This document shows, in pieces, positions 16,629 through 24,962 of a DNA stretch of 64,000 nt. The stretch is from Flavobacterium reichenbachii (GTDB lineage Bacteria > Bacteroidota > Bacteroidia > Flavobacteriales > Flavobacteriaceae), in assembly GCF_002217435.1 (NCBI RefSeq), contig NZ_MUHF01000021.1, positions 249,792 through 313,791 on the forward strand, read 5' to 3'. Both the position numbers and the translations under genes were made by a program. The stretch's first letter is position 1; every line of letters starts with the position of its first letter. The notes below the pieces were generated by a model. The model was not told where the DNA came from and made no database searches. It saw nothing but the letters and a program-made list of their open reading frames with translations.

Positions 16629-18047
16629 TTAATTAAAACTTCTTGGCCCTAAAAAATTTGTTGTAGTTGTTTCTAAAAGTTCTTTACCATTATAGACCCC
16701 TATTTTTAATTTGGTTTTATCACTCTCCAATAAAACCTGATCTATTTCTATAAATAACGTTCCTTGAGAAATTCCTTCTTTAATAATTTTAAAATGCGTT
16801 TTACCCACATTTTTTATTTCACCTTTCTGATCGATTAATTCAAAATGTATATCTTGATAATCTTTCATCGTTTTATTGACAATTTTATAAGTATAAACAT
16901 TACTGATTTTATCACCTTTGTGTTCAAAAAGCTGGCCTGGTAAACGTAAAACAACTGCCTCAACATTGGTTCTTAAAAATAACATTCCAATAAAAACACT
17001 CAGTAAAATAAATAAAACGGCTGTATAGCCTTTCATTCTTGCGGTAAATTTGAATGGAGCTTTTTTCTCGATTTCATCTTCTGAAGCATATCGTATAAGA
17101 CCTTTTGGTAATCCAACAGAATCCATTATATGATCACACTCGTCAATACAAGCGGTACAATTTGTACATTCTAATTGAGTTCCGTTTCTAATGTCAATTC
17201 CCATCGGACATACGTGCACGCATTGATGGCAATCAATGCAATCTCCTTTTCCGCTTAAAGTTCTGTCTTCTTTTTTATTGAATTTTGCCCTGCCGAGTTC
17301 TTTTTCTCCGCGAACAAAATCATACGCAACATTTATAGATTTATTATCGAGAAGAACGCCTTGTAAACGGCCATATGGGCAAGCGATAATACAAACTTGT
17401 TCACGAAACCATACAAAAACAAAGTAAAAAACACCTGTGAAAATTAGGAGCGAAATAAAATTGCTGGCTTGGGCAACCGGTCCCTGCTCAACCATTAAAA
17501 ACAAATTATCACTTCCAACCAGATAGGCTAAAAAAACATTTGCAATACCAAACGAAATCAGAAAAAAGACAGTCCATTTTAAAACTCTTTTTCTAATTTT
17601 TTCTCCGTTCCATTCTTGTTTAGACAAACGCAGCTGAGAACCACGATCCCCGTCTATCCAATATTCTATTCGGCGGAAAACCATTTCTAAAAAAATCGTC
17701 TGTGGACAAATCCATCCACAAAAAATTCTTCCAAAAACAACAGTAAACAAAATGACAAAAACAACGCCGACAAGCATTGATATTACAAAAAGATAAAAAT
17801 CCTGAGGCCAAAAAGGGAATCCAAAAATGTTAAAACGACGTTCAATAACATTAAACATCATAAATTGATTACCATTTACTTTTATAAATGGATTTGCAAC
17901 TAGAATAGCCAGTAGTAAATAGCTGACTAACTTTCTGTAATCATAAAATTTACCAGACGGTTTTTTAGGAAAAATAAATTTTCTTTTACCGCCTTCATCA
18001 ATTGTTCCGATGGTATCTCTAAATGTTTCGTCTGGTAAATTTGACAT
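16629..18047 (-). CDS. ccoG: cbb3 oxidase accessory polyferredoxin CcoG
   Basis: 472 residues. It has about five membrane helices, an FCGWICPQ motif near residue 110, a second CIIACPYG motif near 220, and two [4Fe-4S] motifs CIDCHQCVHVCP and CTNCTACIDECD near 270-310, followed by an Ig-like C-terminal domain. CcoG is a cupric reductase needed for copper loading and assembly of cbb3 oxidase. It starts 9 bases after ccoP and is clearly in the same operon. Confidence 0.95.
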   Translation of the reverse strand: MSNLPDETFRDTIGTIDEGGKRKFIFPKKPSGKFYDYRKLVSYLLLAILVANPFIKVNGNQFMMFNVIERRFNIFGFPFWPQDFYLFVISMLVGVVFVILFTVVFGRIFCGWICPQTIFLEMVFRRIEYWIDGDRGSQLRLSKQEWNGEKIRKRVLKWTVFFLISFGIANVFLAYLVGSDNLFLMVEQGPVAQASNFISLLIFTGVFYFVFVWFREQVCIIACPYGRLQGVLLDNKSINVAYDFVRGEKELGRAKFNKKEDRTLSGKGDCIDCHQCVHVCPMGIDIRNGTQLECTNCTACIDECDHIMDSVGLPKGLIRYASEDEIEKKAPFKFTARMKGYTAVLFILLSVFIGMLFLRTNVEAVVLRLPGQLFEHKGDKISNVYTYKIVNKTMKDYQDIHFELIDQKGEIKNVGKTHFKIIKEGISQGTLFIEIDQVLLESDKTKLKIGVYNGKELLETTTTNFLGPRSFN

Positions 18048-18056
18048 GATATGGTA

Positions 18057-18986
18057 TTATTTAACTTGTGTAGTGTCTTTTTTTGCTCCGGCATCATTTT
18101 TTGGAGCGCTTTCATCAACCCAAATCTCACCATCTGGCGCTTTTGGATCTTTTGGATTACTTCCTTGTAATGAAAGGATATAACTTGCAACTTTTTGAAT
18201 TTCTTTAGGTTTTAAGGTTCCTTTCCAGGAAATCATTCCTTTACCATCTCGGCCTCCATTAGTTATCGTGTGAAATAGATTTTTAATTCCCCCGCCTAAA
18301 ATCCAATGATCATCTGTTAAGTTTGGCCCGATTTGTCCGCCGGCATCTGCACGGTGGCATGCAGCACAATTTGTTGTAAAAATTTCTTTCCCTGCTGCTA
18401 AATCGGCTTTATCAGTTAATAAGACTACTGTTTTTTCATCCATTAAATCTGGTGCAGTTTTTAGATATTCTTCAACATCAACTTTTGCCTGTGCCATCTC
18501 CATTTTTAATTCAGTCTCCTGGTTATTACCTCCAAACAATTCATAGCGGGCAACATATACAACACCAAAAATGATACAGATATAGAATAAATACACCCAC
18601 CAAGGCGGCAGATTGTTATCTAGTTCCTTAATTCCGTCATAATCGTGATCCATCAGCAAATCTCCTTCTTTTTCAATGGGCTGCGTTTTTGTTAAGCGCT
18701 GCATTAAATTTTTGTACCATTCGCTTTCATTAAATCTTAAACTGCTTTCATATTCTAATTTGGCTTTTTCTTCTGGAGACATTAATTGGTACATCACGCG
18801 GTTTACCGCATTTAATGTAATTTCTATTGCAATCAAGATGAATAAAAAAACAAACAAAAAGACCGCTACCATAGGGTATTTTACAAATGCAGGCCTGTCA
18901 CCTGAATCAATAAAGTATTCCATTAAAGCAAATACAATGAAGAAAATCACAGGGACTCTCACATATACTGGAAAAAACTTTTTCAT
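18057..18986 (-). CDS. ccoP: cbb3 cytochrome oxidase subunit III (single-heme type)
   Basis: 309 residues. Two membrane segments near the N-terminus (about 10-26 and 38-60) and a third at about 129-147 precede one periplasmic cytochrome c domain: heme motif CAACH at 207-211 with the likely axial Met251 (GKGMISW). Proteobacterial CcoP carries two such heme domains; here only one is present. The acidic MDHDYDGIKELDNNLPPWW segment before the third helix is the conserved CcoP N-terminal-domain signature. The C-terminal tail is polar. It passes electrons to CcoNO. Confidence 0.93.
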   Translation of the reverse strand: MKKFFPVYVRVPVIFFIVFALMEYFIDSGDRPAFVKYPMVAVFLFVFLFILIAIEITLNAVNRVMYQLMSPEEKAKLEYESSLRFNESEWYKNLMQRLTKTQPIEKEGDLLMDHDYDGIKELDNNLPPWWVYLFYICIIFGVVYVARYELFGGNNQETELKMEMAQAKVDVEEYLKTAPDLMDEKTVVLLTDKADLAAGKEIFTTNCAACHRADAGGQIGPNLTDDHWILGGGIKNLFHTITNGGRDGKGMISWKGTLKPKEIQKVASYILSLQGSNPKDPKAPDGEIWVDESAPKNDAGAKKDTTQVK

Positions 18987-18987
18987 T

Positions 18988-19182
18988 TTAATTATCTTTT
19001 GAAGTTATAATAAGCCCTTCTTCTAAAGGAATTTCACTCATCTCTCTAATTTTGTCTTTTTTATAGGAAAACACCCAAAAGCCTAAACCTACAAAGAAGA
19101 AAAAGAAAATCAGGAGAGAAAGTATCGGATAAATTTCTATACCCGATATTGTTTCCATATTGTGTTTAATTTGTTCAAACAT
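18988..19182 (-). CDS. ccoQ: CcoQ/FixQ-like small subunit
   Basis: 64 residues, or 56 if the internal methionine of METISGIEIYP is used. One membrane helix (SLLIFFFFFVGLGFWVF) is followed by a basic cytosolic stretch (YKKDKIREM), as in CcoQ proteins. It sits between ccoNO (7 bases after it) and ccoP (1 base before it), which is the main argument. CcoQ stabilises the oxidase complex. Confidence 0.75.
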   Translation of the reverse strand: MFEQIKHNMETISGIEIYPILSLLIFFFFFVGLGFWVFSYKKDKIREMSEIPLEEGLIITSKDN

Positions 19183-19189
19183 AGTGCTG

Positions 19190-21376
19190 TTATTTAACTG
19201 TTTCTTTTACTTTAATATCTGTACCAAGTCTTTGGATATAAGCAATTAAAGCAACGATTTCTCTTTCGTTCATTGGAGTGAATTTTTCTCCTTGAGCAGC
19301 TGCTTTTTTTCTGCTTTCCTCATAACTTTTTACAAAGTCAGGGTCATTCTCCAGACTTTTTTCTATTGCTAAAGCCTGTGTTCTTAAAGTTTTTTGTGCA
19401 TTTACAACTTCTGCATCTGTATAAGGAACTCCTAATGAAATCATGGCTTTCATTTTTGTTTCAATTAATGAAGTATCCATTGGTTTGTTATCAAACAGCC
19501 ATTTATAACCCGGCATAATCGAACCTGAAGAAATACTCTGTGGATTCCAAAAGTGATTAAAGTGCCAGTTGTCATTATACTTTCCTCCAACTCGCTGCAA
19601 ATCTGGACCTGTACGTTTTGATCCCCAAAGGAATGGATGATCGTACACAAATTCTCCTGCTTTTGCTTGTGGTCCGTATCGTTCTACTTCACCTCTAAAA
19701 GGACGTACTGATTGTGAATGACAGCCCACACAACCCTCACGAATATATAAATCACGACCTTCAAGCTCTAATGGTGTATAAGGTTTTACACTGCTTATGG
19801 TTGGAATATTCGATTTTACCATAATGGTTGGAACTATCTGAATAATACCGCCAATAAGAATTGCAATTGTTGCTAAGATGGTTAACTGAATAGGTTTTCT
19901 TTCTAACCAGGAATGGAATTTCTCTCCTCTCACTCTACTGCCGCTAATTCTTTGTAGAGCCGGAGCCTGAGCCAATTCATCCTCTATAGTTTCACCTGCT
20001 TTCACTGTCATTATAATATTATAAACCAATGTCAGCATTCCGATCAAATATAAACTTCCACCAATAGCTCTCATCCAATACATTGGCATAATCGCTGTTA
20101 CAGTTTCAAGGAAGTTTCCGTATGTTAAAGTTCCGTCAGGATTAAATTGTTTCCACATTGAAGCTTGAACAAAACCTGCAATATACAATGGCACAGTATA
20201 TAAAATGATTCCTAAAGTTCCAATCCAGAAGTGGAAATTTGCTAATTTTTTAGAAAACAAATTGCTTTTTGTCATTCTGGGAATTAACCAATAAATAATA
20301 CCAAATGACATAAATCCGTTCCATGCTAAAGCTCCAACGTGTACGTGAGCAACGATCCAGTCTGTGTAGTGTGCAAGAGCGTTTACGTTTTTCAAGGATA
20401 ACATTGGTCCTTCAAAGGTTGCCATTCCGTATCCTGTAATAGCTACTACAAAGAATTTTAAAACTGGTTCTTCACGAACTTTATCCCAAGCACCTCTCAA
20501 AGTTAAAAGTCCGTTGATCATACCTCCCCAAGATGGAGCGATCAGCATTATAGAAAATGCTACCCCTAAATTCTGCGCCCAGTTTGGCAAAGCTGAATAT
20601 AATAAATGGTGAGGTCCTGCCCAGATATAAATGAAGATTAAGGACCAAAAGTGTATAATAGACAAACGGTAAGAATAAACGGGTCTGTTGGCAACTTTTG
20701 GAATAAAGTAGTACATTAATCCTAAGAATGGTGTTGTCAAGAAAAATGCTACTGCATTATGTCCGTACCACCATTGTACAAGAGCATCCTGAACACCTGC
20801 ATAAACAGAATAACTTTTTAATGTAGAAACTGGAATTTCTATATTATTAAAAATATGCAGTACTGCAACTGTTACAAAAGTGGCTAAATAAAACCAGATT
20901 GCTACATACAAATGACGCTCTCTACGACGTAACATTGTACCAATCATATTAATTCCCATTACAACCCAAATCAATGCAATTGCAATATCTATAGGCCATT
21001 CTAATTCGGCATATTCTTTTGATGATGTATAACCCAGGGGCAGAGTAATTGCAGCAGCAACAATAATTAGCTGCCATCCCCAGAAATGAAGATTACTTAA
21101 AAAATCACTAAACATTCTGGCTTTCAGCAATCGTTGCATTGAATAATACATCCCTGCAAAAAAAGCATTTCCAACAAAGGCAAAAATAACAGCATTTGTG
21201 TGTAAAGGTCTTAATCGACCATAACTAAGCCATGATATCCCATCTGTGATATTGGGAAAAAGGTACATAACCGCTAAGGTCAGCCCCACTAACATACCCA
21301 CAACCCCAAACAGGATGGTGGCGTAAATGAACTTTTTTACAATTTTGTTGTCGTAATAAAACTGTTCCATTTCCAT
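19190..21376 (-). CDS. ccoNO: fused cbb3 cytochrome oxidase subunits I and II
   Basis: 728 residues. Residues 1-480 are CcoN with about 12 membrane helices: H59 (PLHTN) for the low-spin heme, H206 of WYGHNAV and H256/H257 of GPHHLL as CuB ligands, H344/H346 in AHVHVG. Residues about 500-728 are CcoO: a membrane anchor (about 497-520), one heme c motif CVGCH at 549-553 and the cytochrome domain. The two subunits are separate genes in proteobacteria; fusion is usual in Bacteroidota. This is the catalytic core of a high-affinity terminal oxidase reducing oxygen to water with proton pumping. It starts 2 bases after ccoS. Confidence 0.97.
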   Translation of the reverse strand: MEMEQFYYDNKIVKKFIYATILFGVVGMLVGLTLAVMYLFPNITDGISWLSYGRLRPLHTNAVIFAFVGNAFFAGMYYSMQRLLKARMFSDFLSNLHFWGWQLIIVAAAITLPLGYTSSKEYAELEWPIDIAIALIWVVMGINMIGTMLRRRERHLYVAIWFYLATFVTVAVLHIFNNIEIPVSTLKSYSVYAGVQDALVQWWYGHNAVAFFLTTPFLGLMYYFIPKVANRPVYSYRLSIIHFWSLIFIYIWAGPHHLLYSALPNWAQNLGVAFSIMLIAPSWGGMINGLLTLRGAWDKVREEPVLKFFVVAITGYGMATFEGPMLSLKNVNALAHYTDWIVAHVHVGALAWNGFMSFGIIYWLIPRMTKSNLFSKKLANFHFWIGTLGIILYTVPLYIAGFVQASMWKQFNPDGTLTYGNFLETVTAIMPMYWMRAIGGSLYLIGMLTLVYNIIMTVKAGETIEDELAQAPALQRISGSRVRGEKFHSWLERKPIQLTILATIAILIGGIIQIVPTIMVKSNIPTISSVKPYTPLELEGRDLYIREGCVGCHSQSVRPFRGEVERYGPQAKAGEFVYDHPFLWGSKRTGPDLQRVGGKYNDNWHFNHFWNPQSISSGSIMPGYKWLFDNKPMDTSLIETKMKAMISLGVPYTDAEVVNAQKTLRTQALAIEKSLENDPDFVKSYEESRKKAAAQGEKFTPMNEREIVALIAYIQRLGTDIKVKETVK

Positions 21377-21378
21377 AA

Positions 21379-21570
21379 TTATACTTGTTTTTCTTCTGTT
21401 TTTGATTCGTTATTCTGAGAGGTAAATTTAGTTTCGTCGTCAAAAAGCATTCTGACGGAAGGTGTATAATCATCATCATACTGTCCTGATTTGACAGCGA
21501 TGACAAAAGCAATAAAGAATCCTATTGCCACGAAAATACTTACTGTGATTAATAGATAAATAACACTCAT
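21379..21570 (-). CDS. ccoS: cbb3 oxidase assembly protein CcoS
   Basis: 63 residues. One N-terminal membrane helix (LLITVSIFVAIGFFIAFVIAV) leads into KSGQYDDDYTPSVRMLFDD, the conserved CcoS signature. It helps insert heme and copper cofactors into the oxidase. It is the first gene of the operon, downstream of a near-ideal FNR-like promoter, and its start is about 14 bases from the predicted transcript start. Confidence 0.92.
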   Translation of the reverse strand: MSVIYLLITVSIFVAIGFFIAFVIAVKSGQYDDDYTPSVRMLFDDETKFTSQNNESKTEEKQV

Positions 21571-21588
21571 ACCTTTAATTTATTTTAA

Positions 21589-21634
21589 CAAAATTATTAG
21601 GTTACGTGCGGATAAAATATGATAATTATCATAT
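21589..21634 (-). promoter_or_regulatory. FNR-like operator and -7 box of the cco operon
   Basis: On the minus strand, an 18-bp perfect palindrome ATATGATAATTATCATAT (21617-21634, core TGAT-AATT-ATCA) lies upstream of TAATTTTG (complement of 21589-21596). The palindrome centre is 36.5 bases from the last G of the box, identical to the hemN promoter. The predicted transcript start lies about 14 bases before ccoS. Confidence 0.82.
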
Positions 21635-21683
21635 CGAAAGGAGAATCGTAAAAGTATAACAAAAATATCCGTAAAAACCCGAA

Positions 21684-24074
21684 TTAAGAATTTAATTTTC
21701 TGTTACTGAAATAGTTAGACATAAATGTCACAAAACTTACGATCGTAATTGTACTCAAAGGCATGATAATAGCAGCCACCAGCGGAAGAAGATTTCCTGT
21801 AACTGCAAATGCAAGTCCTATAACGTTGTAGAGCAATGATAAAGCAAAACTCATTTTAATGATAAAGATTGCTTTACGGGATAATTTTAAAAAATAACTG
21901 AGTCGAGAAAATTGACTGGCATCCAAAATGACATCGCAGGCAGGGGAGAAAACATTGACATTTTCTGAAATAGAAATACCAACATTGCTTTGTGCCAAAG
22001 CTCCCGCATCGTTTAAACCATCTCCAACCATCATTACATTCTGTCCTTTCTCTTGCAGTTTTTTTATAAAATCCAGCTTTTGCTCAGGTTTCTGATTGAA
22101 TATTAATTCTATATTCTTTGGCAAAAGAGCTTCTAAATGGTCTTTCTCGCCGTCGTTATCGCCAGAAAGAACCTTTATTTGATAGTCTGTATTAAGAGTT
22201 GCAAATAATTTTTCCAGACCTTCCCTATATTGATTTTCAAATACAAACTTTCCGTAATAAAGAGAATCTATTTCAATATGGAGCGATGTCCTTTTTATTT
22301 CTAAAGCATCTGTAACTGCACTTTCAACAAATTTTGCGGAACCAATTTTAATTTTTTTATTCCCAATAGATGCTAAGATTCCTTTTCCGGTAATTTCCTG
22401 AAAATCATCAATTTTAATTTTCTTTTCTTCTGGAAGAAAGTCATAAAGCATACGGCTTAATGGATGATTGGAAGCTCTTAATGTATTTTTAATAAATATA
22501 AAATCTTCATCAGAAATAGCTTTTCCTTCATAAGCTATGTTTGATTTTTTATTGGTTGTAATTGTTCCTGTTTTATCAAAAACTATAGTATTTACTTTTG
22601 CTAACTGCTCAATCACTAAGGCATTTTTGAGGTATAATTTCTGCTTGCCCAAAATCCTTAAGATATTTCCGAAAGTAAATGGAGCGGTTAGCGCAAGGGC
22701 ACACGGACAAGCGACAATTAATACTGCTGTAAAAACATTAAAAGCTGTATTGGCATCAATAAAAATCCAATATCCGAAACCTCCAAAAGCTATCAATAGT
22801 AAAATTGGAGTAAAGTATCTGCTTATTGCATCGGTAATAGTTTTGTGTTTTTGATCTACATTTTTCTGAAAAATATCGTTACTCCACAATTGAGTCAGAT
22901 AACTTTGAGAAACAGAATGCAAAACTTCCATTTCAATAATTTTCCCTATTTGTTTTCCACCCGCAAATATTTTATCGCCGGATTTTTTAGTAATAGGAAC
23001 TGCTTCTCCTGTTACAAAACTATAGTCAATTTCGGCACTTTCACTTATTAAAATTCCATCAACCGGAATTAGTTCCTGATTTCGTATTAAGAGTCGATTC
23101 CCTTTTTCGACATCGTAAATCGGCAGACTTTCTTCTGATAAATCTGAATTAATTCTCGTAACTGCTATTGGGAAATAAGATTTAAAATCACGTTCAAAAC
23201 TTAAAAAACTATAGGTTTTTATTTGAAACATTTTACCAAGCAGCATAAAAAATACTAGACTTGCCAAACTATCAAAAAAACCTGAACCATAATTCATGAA
23301 AATATCATAAGTACTTCTAATGAACATTACAATAAGACCTAATGCAATCGGAATGTCGATATTAAGCATTCCGGATTTTATACTCTTGTAAGCCGAAACA
23401 TAATAACCGCTTGCAGAATATAAAAAACTAGGTAAAGCGAGAATAAAAATCAAACCTCTAAAAAAAGGTTTATAATTGTCCAGCCAAAATTCTTTTATTT
23501 CAAAATATTCCGGAAATGACAATAACATTATATTACCGAAACAAAAAAAGGCAACTCCGAGTTTGTAAGTAAGACTTCTGTCTATATTACTTTTGCCGGT
23601 TTCGTAATTTTCTAAACTAATATAAGGTTCATAACCTATCGAACTTAATGTATAAACTATAGTTTTGAGTGATACAATATTTGAATTATAGGTAATACGG
23701 ACTTTTTTCTCTGGAAAATTAACTTGTGAGATGCTTATTCCCGGTTGAATTCTATTTAGATTTTCTAGAATCCAAATACAAGAACTGCAGTGTATATGAG
23801 GAATATTTAATGAAACAATGGCGGTATCTCCTTCCTGAAATTCTAGTATTTTTGAAAGTATGGCTTCATTTTCTAAAAAATCATATTTGCCTTTGATGTC
23901 TTGAGGCGTTGCTCCGGGAGATTTTTGAAAATCGTAATATGAGGTTAAATCGTGGCTGCTGAAAATTTCGTAAACTGTTTTGCATCCGGCACAGCAAAAT
24001 AATTTTTCATCAAAATGTATTTCTTCATTTTCATCAATGGCCAGACCGCAGTGAAAGCAATTTTGCGCACTCAT
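21684..24074 (-). CDS. ccoI: copper-transporting P1B-type ATPase of cbb3 assembly
   Basis: 796 residues from ATG 24074. A longer frame to 24116 would start upstream of the predicted promoter. N-terminal cysteine-rich segment (NCFHCGL, LFCCAGCKTV), one heavy-metal-associated domain with HCSSCIWILENL, eight membrane helices, the CPCALALT translocation motif, the DKTGTITT phosphorylation site and GDGLNDAGAL in the ATP domain. CcoI/FixI delivers copper for the CuB centre of the oxidase. It has its own promoter, 113 bases from ccoS, and is divergent from the fnr gene. Confidence 0.95.
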   Translation of the reverse strand: MSAQNCFHCGLAIDENEEIHFDEKLFCCAGCKTVYEIFSSHDLTSYYDFQKSPGATPQDIKGKYDFLENEAILSKILEFQEGDTAIVSLNIPHIHCSSCIWILENLNRIQPGISISQVNFPEKKVRITYNSNIVSLKTIVYTLSSIGYEPYISLENYETGKSNIDRSLTYKLGVAFFCFGNIMLLSFPEYFEIKEFWLDNYKPFFRGLIFILALPSFLYSASGYYVSAYKSIKSGMLNIDIPIALGLIVMFIRSTYDIFMNYGSGFFDSLASLVFFMLLGKMFQIKTYSFLSFERDFKSYFPIAVTRINSDLSEESLPIYDVEKGNRLLIRNQELIPVDGILISESAEIDYSFVTGEAVPITKKSGDKIFAGGKQIGKIIEMEVLHSVSQSYLTQLWSNDIFQKNVDQKHKTITDAISRYFTPILLLIAFGGFGYWIFIDANTAFNVFTAVLIVACPCALALTAPFTFGNILRILGKQKLYLKNALVIEQLAKVNTIVFDKTGTITTNKKSNIAYEGKAISDEDFIFIKNTLRASNHPLSRMLYDFLPEEKKIKIDDFQEITGKGILASIGNKKIKIGSAKFVESAVTDALEIKRTSLHIEIDSLYYGKFVFENQYREGLEKLFATLNTDYQIKVLSGDNDGEKDHLEALLPKNIELIFNQKPEQKLDFIKKLQEKGQNVMMVGDGLNDAGALAQSNVGISISENVNVFSPACDVILDASQFSRLSYFLKLSRKAIFIIKMSFALSLLYNVIGLAFAVTGNLLPLVAAIIMPLSTITIVSFVTFMSNYFSNRKLNS

Positions 24075-24094
24075 AATTTGTTTTTTTAATGATG

Positions 24095-24138
24095 CAAAGA
24101 TCAAAACAACAAGCAATTATAAAGATGACAATTATCAT
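24095..24138 (-). promoter_or_regulatory. FNR-like operator and -7 box of ccoI
   Basis: Minus-strand promoter. The palindrome ATGACAATTATCAT lies at 24125-24138, centred at 24131.5, and GATCTTTG (complement of 24095-24102, one base off TAnnTTTG) ends at 24095. The centre-to-G distance is again 36.5 bases. The predicted transcript start lies about 15 bases before the ATG at 24074. Confidence 0.72.
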
Positions 24139-24250
24139 ATTTTAATTAAATTGACCTCTAATGTAACGAAATAAAATAGTGAAATAACAATAGATTTCAT
24201 TTTATTAAATAATTTAATCAATAATACCGCTTTTAACTCCGAAATATGCG

Positions 24251-24258
24251 TAATTTTG
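24251..24258 (+). promoter_or_regulatory. -7 box of the fnr gene
   Basis: TAATTTTG sits 17 bases before ATG 24276. A longer reading frame starts at 24246, before this box, so the box favours the 24276 start. No FNR-like palindrome sits at the activator position here; the nearest one is over 110 bases away and faces ccoI. Confidence 0.6.
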
Positions 24259-24275
24259 CAGCAAACTACTATGTC

Positions 24276-24962
24276 ATGAATAAATGTGACCAATGCATTG
24301 TACGACAGCTCAGCTCATTAAAAGCTCTTAACAAAGAAGAAGTTATAAAATTAGCAAACAGCAAAACTACTTATCAGATAAAAAAAGGTGAAGCTATTTT
24401 TGAAGAGGGTGAAGTAACCAATGGTGTTTTTTGTATTAAAGACGGAGTTGGAAAACTGTCTAAATTAAGTGCCAACGGAAAAGATCAGATTGTAAAACTG
24501 GTTAAATCGGGAGAACTTTTAGGGCAGCGTTCTATGATTAGCAACGAGCCTGCAAATTTATCGGCAAAAGCTATTGCAGACATGGAAGTTTGCTTTATTC
24601 CGAAAACCGAAATCATAAATTTCTTTAATAATAACAATCAGTTTTCTTTAAACATGATGCAGGCTGTCTGTGAAGATTTAAAAGAATCTGAAAATGACAA
24701 AATTGCTTTAGTTCAAAAAACAGTAAAACAGCGATTAGCAGAAACGCTATTACAGCTTCATGAAGATTTTGGAGAAAACAGCGACAATACTCTAAAAGTA
24801 CAGTTAACCAGAGAGGAATTAGCTGGTATAATCGGAACCGCAACAGAAAGCTGCATAAGATTATTGTCTGATTTTAATAAACTGGAAATGATTGAATTGT
24901 CTGGAAAAAAAATTATTCTCAAAAACATTAAAGCATTAAAAAAACTGGCAGATCAATTATAA
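24276..24962 (+). CDS. fnr: FNR-like Crp/Fnr family transcription regulator
   Basis: 228 residues from ATG 24276. Cyclic-nucleotide-binding-like beta-roll (about 25-115), dimer helix (about 122-155) and a winged helix-turn-helix (about 175-225). The N-terminus reads CDQCIVRQLS, aligning with E. coli FNR CQDCSISQLC: C4, C7 and C106 match three of the four cluster cysteines (C20, C23, C122), while the fourth (C29) is Ser13. The recognition helix TESCIRLL keeps the FNR Glu and Arg (E191, R195), but the Ser that contacts the outer T is Ile. It probably senses oxygen and activates the neighbouring cbb3 and hemN promoters. It overlaps the 3' end of mazG by 6 bases. Confidence 0.88.
   Translation: MNKCDQCIVRQLSSLKALNKEEVIKLANSKTTYQIKKGEAIFEEGEVTNGVFCIKDGVGKLSKLSANGKDQIVKLVKSGELLGQRSMISNEPANLSAKAIADMEVCFIPKTEIINFFNNNNQFSLNMMQAVCEDLKESENDKIALVQKTVKQRLAETLLQLHEDFGENSDNTLKVQLTREELAGIIGTATESCIRLLSDFNKLEMIELSGKKIILKNIKALKKLADQL

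Noticed and set aside
22537..23051. Two plus-strand frames inside ccoI
   Set aside because: They run antisense to a strongly conserved ATPase and their products show no domain; shadows of the real gene.
24075..24116. Longer N-terminus for ccoI
   Set aside because: Would begin upstream of the -7 box at 24095-24102. The protein from 24074 (MSAQNCFHCGL) begins with the expected cysteine-rich motif.
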